From: JBBQWR01 sp038210495 | GTDB lineage: Bacteria; Planctomycetota; Planctomycetia; Pirellulales; DATAWG01 | DNA: 37,586 nt | NCBI GenBank assembly: GCA_038210495.1 | Contig: JBBQWR010000050.1 | Coordinates: 1 to 37,586, forward strand | Direction: 5' to 3' | Shown here: piece after piece, positions 33,983 to 37,586 of the stretch | How the letters are laid out: each line of letters begins with the position of its first letter | How positions within the stretch are numbered: the first letter of the stretch is position 1 | Notes under the pieces: generated by a model | The model's input: only the letters and a program-made list of their open reading frames with translations | Databases searched by the model: none | Told to the model about the DNA's origin: nothing | Translations under genes and position numbers: made by a program

Positions 33983-34966
33983 CTACTCGGCCTTCGGCGC
34001 CTCGGCATCGGCGTCCGGGTGCTCCAGCGCCTCTTTCACCTTGCGGCGGAACTCTCGCACATCGTCCGGCGCCTGCTGAGGCAGCTTCGAGCGGAGCAGA
34101 TTCTTACCCTGGAACCAAGCCTGCGGCTCGTTGTATACGAGATGGTATTCGACAAGCTGAAGATTATTCGGGGCCGGCGGAAGCAGCGTGGTGATTTTTA
34201 TGTAACCGGCGGCGTCGTTGTAGACCGTCGGATTGCCTAGCGCGAGCGGGCCCACGCCGCCACCGCCGGCTTCGGGCCGCAGGACGGGCAGCCACTGATT
34301 GGGGAATTTTGCATCGTTATCGAATCGGGGGTCAAGGATGGCCGCGAGCACGACCGAATTGTCGTTGACCGTTTCCGTCGCATGTGCTGTCGCGCGAATC
34401 TGAATGACGGCATTGTTTGGGAAAATCGTGAATTCGTCGTGGGCGTAGTACTCGCTGATGCCCGGCGCGTTGGCCACCTCGATATTCCGCGATTTTTTCT
34501 CGGCTGCGGTCAGCACATGAATTTGATTTTTGTTGTTCTGCTTGAATTGTCCTTGCAGGAATTTTGGATCGGACATCTGCTTGAGGTTTCCGTGAACCAC
34601 AAACCAAAGGTCGATCGAATGACTGGAGATTCCCGCGCCGCTGTATTCCAAATCGTCGATGATCATGATGTGCGGCGCGCGAATGTTGTCGGCGACGAAA
34701 TCCTTAAACGCCAGCGGGGCGCCGGGCTTCTTCAACAACAAGGACGCGATCGTCTGCTGCTGGACGTTCGAGTTCATGGCATCCGCCAGCGTTGGCGGGC
34801 GAATCTTTCGGAAACCGCCGGCGATGGGGGCGCCTTTTTGGACGATTTCTTCAAAAATCGGGTTCGCGACTTGAGCGTAGGCCGATGGAACGGCGAACGC
34901 GACCGTCCAAAAGATTCCCCCCATCAGTAGCCCGATGCGAGCTAGTACGTTCATATTTTTAGTCAT
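33983..34966 (-). CDS. secreted protein of unknown function
   Basis: 327 residues from ATG 34966, which has AAAGGA eight bases upstream. The signal peptide is clear (GLLMGGIFWTVAFAVPSAYA). The mature part looks globular and mixed (PHIMIIDDLEYSGAGISSHS, IDLWFVVHGNLKQMSDPKFL, DNDAKFPNQWLPVLRPEAGG, YIKITTLLPPAPNNLQLVEY) and ends with an acidic helix. It has no cysteines in the mature part and no known motif. The composition and length suggest a conserved planctomycete hypothetical of the periplasm or surface. Confidence 0.75.
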   Translation of the reverse strand: MTKNMNVLARIGLLMGGIFWTVAFAVPSAYAQVANPIFEEIVQKGAPIAGGFRKIRPPTLADAMNSNVQQQTIASLLLKKPGAPLAFKDFVADNIRAPHIMIIDDLEYSGAGISSHSIDLWFVVHGNLKQMSDPKFLQGQFKQNNKNQIHVLTAAEKKSRNIEVANAPGISEYYAHDEFTIFPNNAVIQIRATAHATETVNDNSVVLAAILDPRFDNDAKFPNQWLPVLRPEAGGGGVGPLALGNPTVYNDAAGYIKITTLLPPAPNNLQLVEYHLVYNEPQAWFQGKNLLRSKLPQQAPDDVREFRRKVKEALEHPDADAEAPKAE

Positions 34967-35059
34967 GGCATAAGTCCTTTTGACGTGTACGTTGATTCGC
35001 GGCGGGATCGCCGGCGGAGGCGTAACTCGCGAGTTTCGAGGGAACCGGCGGCTTTGCGT

Positions 35060-35092
35060 CGGGGATAGGGGGCTTACGCCACCCCGCTCGCC
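35060..35092. repeat. second copy of the GC-rich repeat seen at 28806
   Basis: The unit opens CGGGGATAGGGGGCTTACGC and closes CGCTCGCC, matching 28806-28836 except for three substitutions or small insertions. It lies in the gap between the two minus-strand genes. Confidence 0.7.
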
Positions 35093-35155
35093 TTACAGTT
35101 TACGCGCGAGTCGCGATTGGGGGCAATGTAAGAAACTGCCCGTGTGGCTATTTGG

Positions 35156-36214
35156 CTATTTGCCCGAAAGCCGTTCCATCGTCGGTTCGGGTTGCCACAT
35201 GTAGAGAAAGCCGGGCAGCCGGCTGCGGTCGAGTCCCGGCAGACTGATCGGCACCAAACCGGCCGTCAGCGGAATGTTCGGCGTGATCGCATACGGCGTG
35301 TGGGCTTTGTCGTTCTGCCGATGGAACATCAGCACCCGGGCATGATGGATGTGGGCCATCCGCCGCGTCATCGTCACTGCGTCGTCCAAGTAGCCGATGT
35401 AATCGACCAGCCGCCGCTGCTCGGCTTGCTTGGCGGTGAACACCCGGCCGTCGAAATTCGACTTGTCGTCCATGTCGACTTCGGGGCGCCCCTCGGCCAC
35501 CACTTCTTGGAAACGCTTATGAAATTCGTCGGCCATCGTCTGCAAGATTTTTCGCTGCGCCGCGTCCATCGTCTTGACCGGCGAGCCCAGGTCGACCTTG
35601 TCGCCGGCTTTGATGGGAATCGCCGTGATGTTGAATTGCTGCAATGCGTCCTGCAAGTTGTAAGTATTGAGAATGACGCCGATCCCGCCCGTGATGCTGG
35701 TCGGGTGGGCGACGATCTGATCGGCCGCTGTCGCCAAATAATAGGCCCCGCCCGCGCCGAGATCCATAAGGCAAGCGGTGATCGGCAGTTTGGTCCGCTC
35801 TCGGAAGCTGGTCAGATCGTGCCACATGATATCCGTAGCCGTCACGCCGCCGCCGGGACTGTTGATGCGAATCACGACGCCTTTGACGCACGGATTGCAG
35901 GCGACCGAGTCCAGCCGCTCGCGAAACAACGAGACGGGGTTTTCGCCCGACGAGGCAATGCCGGTCAAGTCGGCGTTGAGCAGCAGTCCGTCGACATCCA
36001 CCACGGCGATGGCCGGACCGTCGGCGTCACCGGCCGTATCGGGCACGTTCATCGAAGTCAGCGAGCCGGAGTTGCCTGGCGATGCTAGCTCGGGCACTAA
36101 TCGCACGCCGACGCCGACTTGGATCGGTTTCATGCACCCCGTCGACCAGACTAGCTGAGCCGCCGCTAGCACCAGTCCCATGCGATGAAATCTTGCCAAT
36201 TGAAAGCCATCCAT
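35156..36214 (-). CDS. S49 (SppA-like) peptidase family protein lacking the nucleophile serine
   Basis: 352 residues from ATG 36214; an upstream ATG at 36247 adds 11 non-conserved residues. A hydrophobic start with WSTGC (Cys 27) suggests a lipoprotein signal, although the -3 residue is not ideal. The S49 fold is evident: VKGVVIRINSPGGGVTATDI, YLATAADQIVAHPTSITGGI followed by GVILNTYNL, and IKAGDKVDLGSPVKTMD with the Lys expected for the SppA Ser-Lys dyad. However, where SppA has A-S-G-G-Y-Y this protein has A-G-G-A-Y-Y (Gly 155), so the usual nucleophile is missing. It may be an inactive homologue that binds signal peptides or another membrane target, or it may use a different residue. Confidence 0.85.
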   Translation of the reverse strand: MDGFQLARFHRMGLVLAAAQLVWSTGCMKPIQVGVGVRLVPELASPGNSGSLTSMNVPDTAGDADGPAIAVVDVDGLLLNADLTGIASSGENPVSLFRERLDSVACNPCVKGVVIRINSPGGGVTATDIMWHDLTSFRERTKLPITACLMDLGAGGAYYLATAADQIVAHPTSITGGIGVILNTYNLQDALQQFNITAIPIKAGDKVDLGSPVKTMDAAQRKILQTMADEFHKRFQEVVAEGRPEVDMDDKSNFDGRVFTAKQAEQRRLVDYIGYLDDAVTMTRRMAHIHHARVLMFHRQNDKAHTPYAITPNIPLTAGLVPISLPGLDRSRLPGFLYMWQPEPTMERLSGK

Positions 36215-36405
36215 GGCCGGTTCGGTGCTTGAAATGTCCGAGCGCAACCGCTCGAAGCTTTAATTCGGCAGTTAGGATCGTTAAAGTCAGCGGAAATTGC
36301 CCAGACGGTAAAAAGATTTGCTTGGATGGCAAATTTCTGCCTCTCGACCCATCGAGCATCGGCGCAGTTTGATTCTTGAAAATGCCGAAGCCCCGAGAGT
36401 GGTTT

Positions 36406-37263
36406 CTAAATCTTCGTCGCCACGACACGATGAAAATGCAGTTGCACTTCGCGCGAAACGACGCGCCGGACCCCTTCCACGAGACAGTGCGGCTCATTGT
36501 CTTCTTGACCGCGGCGCATGACGTCGTCCAGCTTCATGCCCGGCGGGACGGCGAACGTCGATTGATAAATGATCTGATTGCCTGCGTCGAGTTCGGGCAC
36601 GATGAAGTGACAAGTGGCGCCGTAGGTCAGCATCCGATTCGAATACGCCTCGTGATACGGTCGCATTCCCCGGAAACTGGGGAGCAGGCCGTGGTGGAGG
36701 TTGACGATTCTCCCGCCGGCGTATTTCCAGCACGCGGCCGGCGAGAGAATCCGCATATACCGGGCCAGAATGACATAGTCGACGTCGTACTGGTCGCACG
36801 TATCGATCAGCCGCTGATCGTCGGCGGCGCCGCTTTCGTCGCCGATCAGATGCCAGTCGATGCCGAACTGCTCGGCGATCGAGCGGCAGTGATTGCGATT
36901 GCCGAGCATCACCGCCACGTCGGCGTTGACCGTGCGGTCGCGGATCGCCCGAAGTAGAGCTAGCGCGGGCTCGGGGCGCGTCGTCGTGCAGATCGCCAAT
37001 CGGGGTCGCTCGCGCCGCGTTTCAGGAGACCAGACGCGAACGGACAGCCCTTTGGCCTGGCCAATTTCTTGGAGAGCCGATTTCATGGCCGCAAACCGAT
37101 CGCCGTCGATCACGATCCGCAACAGCATCGCGAACAGACAATCTTCGTCGTGATCGTACATCTGAATCTCGGCGATATTGGCGCCCAGACTCGTGACGTG
37201 ATGGATGATCGGATCGGCCAAACCGCGATTGTCTGGCCCGACGGCCGAAATGATGACTTGCAT
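36406..37263 (-). CDS. purU: formyltetrahydrofolate deformylase
   Basis: 285 residues from ATG 37263 (MQVIISAVGPDNRGLADPII), the usual length. An ACT-like N-terminal domain (about 1-80) is followed by a formyltransferase-type catalytic domain. It contains the hydrolase signature INLHH-type motif (VNLHHGLLPSFRGMRPYHEA, with the catalytic Asn and His) and the later LDAGNQIIYQ segment with the Asp. It splits 10-formyltetrahydrofolate into formate and tetrahydrofolate, balancing one-carbon pools and supplying formate to PurT. It is a stand-alone housekeeping gene here. Confidence 0.92.
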   Translation of the reverse strand: MQVIISAVGPDNRGLADPIIHHVTSLGANIAEIQMYDHDEDCLFAMLLRIVIDGDRFAAMKSALQEIGQAKGLSVRVWSPETRRERPRLAICTTTRPEPALALLRAIRDRTVNADVAVMLGNRNHCRSIAEQFGIDWHLIGDESGAADDQRLIDTCDQYDVDYVILARYMRILSPAACWKYAGGRIVNLHHGLLPSFRGMRPYHEAYSNRMLTYGATCHFIVPELDAGNQIIYQSTFAVPPGMKLDDVMRRGQEDNEPHCLVEGVRRVVSREVQLHFHRVVATKI

Positions 37264-37310
37264 GATGTGTTCAACCCACTCGCGCTCTGTCAATCAAAGA
37301 TTGACGTCGG

Positions 37311-37389
37311 GTGCCACCGCTGGCTTGCCCAGCAGTGTTTTCTTAACGCCCCTCACAGGCTGCACTGCTGGACAAGTTAGGAGTGGCAC
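37311..37389. repeat. imperfect palindromic repeat upstream of purU
   Basis: Two 27-base arms at 37311-37337 and 37363-37389 are reverse complements at 22 of 27 positions; both contain GTGCCAC and CCAGCAGTG. It lies between the purU start and the upstream gene's stop and is of the dispersed planctomycete type. Confidence 0.7.
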
Positions 37390-37416
37390 TCCAAAGCAGC
37401 CTTGACGCTTCGATAG

Positions 37417-37586
37417 TTATTGTCGTTGTTTGCAGAGCCCGGCAAATTGGCCGAGCACGCGCTGGCCGAGGTCCGCCAGGGCCGGAGCCCGCGACGGCGT
37501 TTCTCGGCGGATTGCTTCGGCGTCGATGTAGTCGAGCTCCGAGAGCTCGCCACAATTGCCCGGTTCACCGAGCCACTGACCGATGA
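37417..37586 (-). CDS. C-terminal end of an unidentified protein (partial)
   Basis: The minus-strand frame is open from the window edge to a TAA at 37417-37419 and gives 55 residues (GEPGNCGELSELDYIDAEAI, then SRAPALADLGQRVLGQFAGL). The composition is protein-like and other frames here are not. No family can be named from this piece. Confidence 0.5.
   Translation of the reverse strand, partial: IGQWLGEPGNCGELSELDYIDAEAIRRETPSRAPALADLGQRVLGQFAGLCKQRQ

Overview
The window is bacterial, GC-rich and reads as a planctomycete, probably of the Pirellula/Lacipirellula side of the phylum. The markers are a PVC-type dehydrogenase with a C-terminal CxxCH haem domain, a sigma factor next to a Ser/Thr kinase with a membrane tail, a PqqD-M50-HlyD fusion, a sialate O-acetylesterase, a proline-rich giant surface protein, and many short palindromic repeats between genes. 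These assignments come from reading the translated sequence and from family knowledge; no database search was run.

Layout. 1-135 is the last 44 codons of an IS66-type transposase. 0.5-8.5 kb (minus strand) is a two-gene unit: a giant surface protein (LamG, PKD/Ig-like repeats, beta-helix, C-terminal membrane anchor) overlaps by 4 bp a membrane PAS-GGDEF-HD protein of the c-di-GMP family. Near 8.50-8.52 kb the giant gene meets, head to head, an adaptor (HlyD) gene. Both lack their N-terminal parts, so this is a rearrangement or assembly joint. 8.96-11.15 kb is a PqqD-like/M50/HlyD fusion protein, probably the partner of that adaptor. 11.7-13.1 kb is a sialate O-acetylesterase.

13.2-18.5 kb is a worn accessory stretch. 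It holds the tail of a second kinase gene, two rhodanese remnants around a RelE/ParE-type toxin-antitoxin pair whose toxin has a stop at codon 7, two small hypothetical genes, an intact Ser/Thr kinase with its sigma factor, and a frameshifted HTH-nucleotidyltransferase followed by a HEPN protein, with a 17-bp palindrome over the regulator's start codon. 18.5-21.6 kb is the large PVC dehydrogenase; 21.9-22.7 kb is a lipoprotein of unknown role.

22.9-32.9 kb is a co-directional flagellar operon: flgF, flgG, flgA, flgH, flgI, flgJ (rod-binding domain only), flgN, flgK and a very long flgL. It encodes the distal rod, the P and L rings, and the hook-filament junction with its chaperone. Most gaps in it hold a different dispersed palindromic repeat, and one repeat arm forms part of the coding sequence for the FlgA signal peptide. 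33.0-37.6 kb (minus strand) holds two secreted proteins of unknown function, an S49 (SppA-like) protein whose expected nucleophile serine is glycine, PurU (formyltetrahydrofolate deformylase), and the 3' end of an unidentified gene.

I do not see one clear-cut new system. The strongest leads are the giant adhesin coupled to a c-di-GMP protein with a partly degraded HD-GYP site, the PqqD-M50-HlyD export fusion next to it, the serine-less S49 protein, and the repeats that have moved into flagellar coding sequence.
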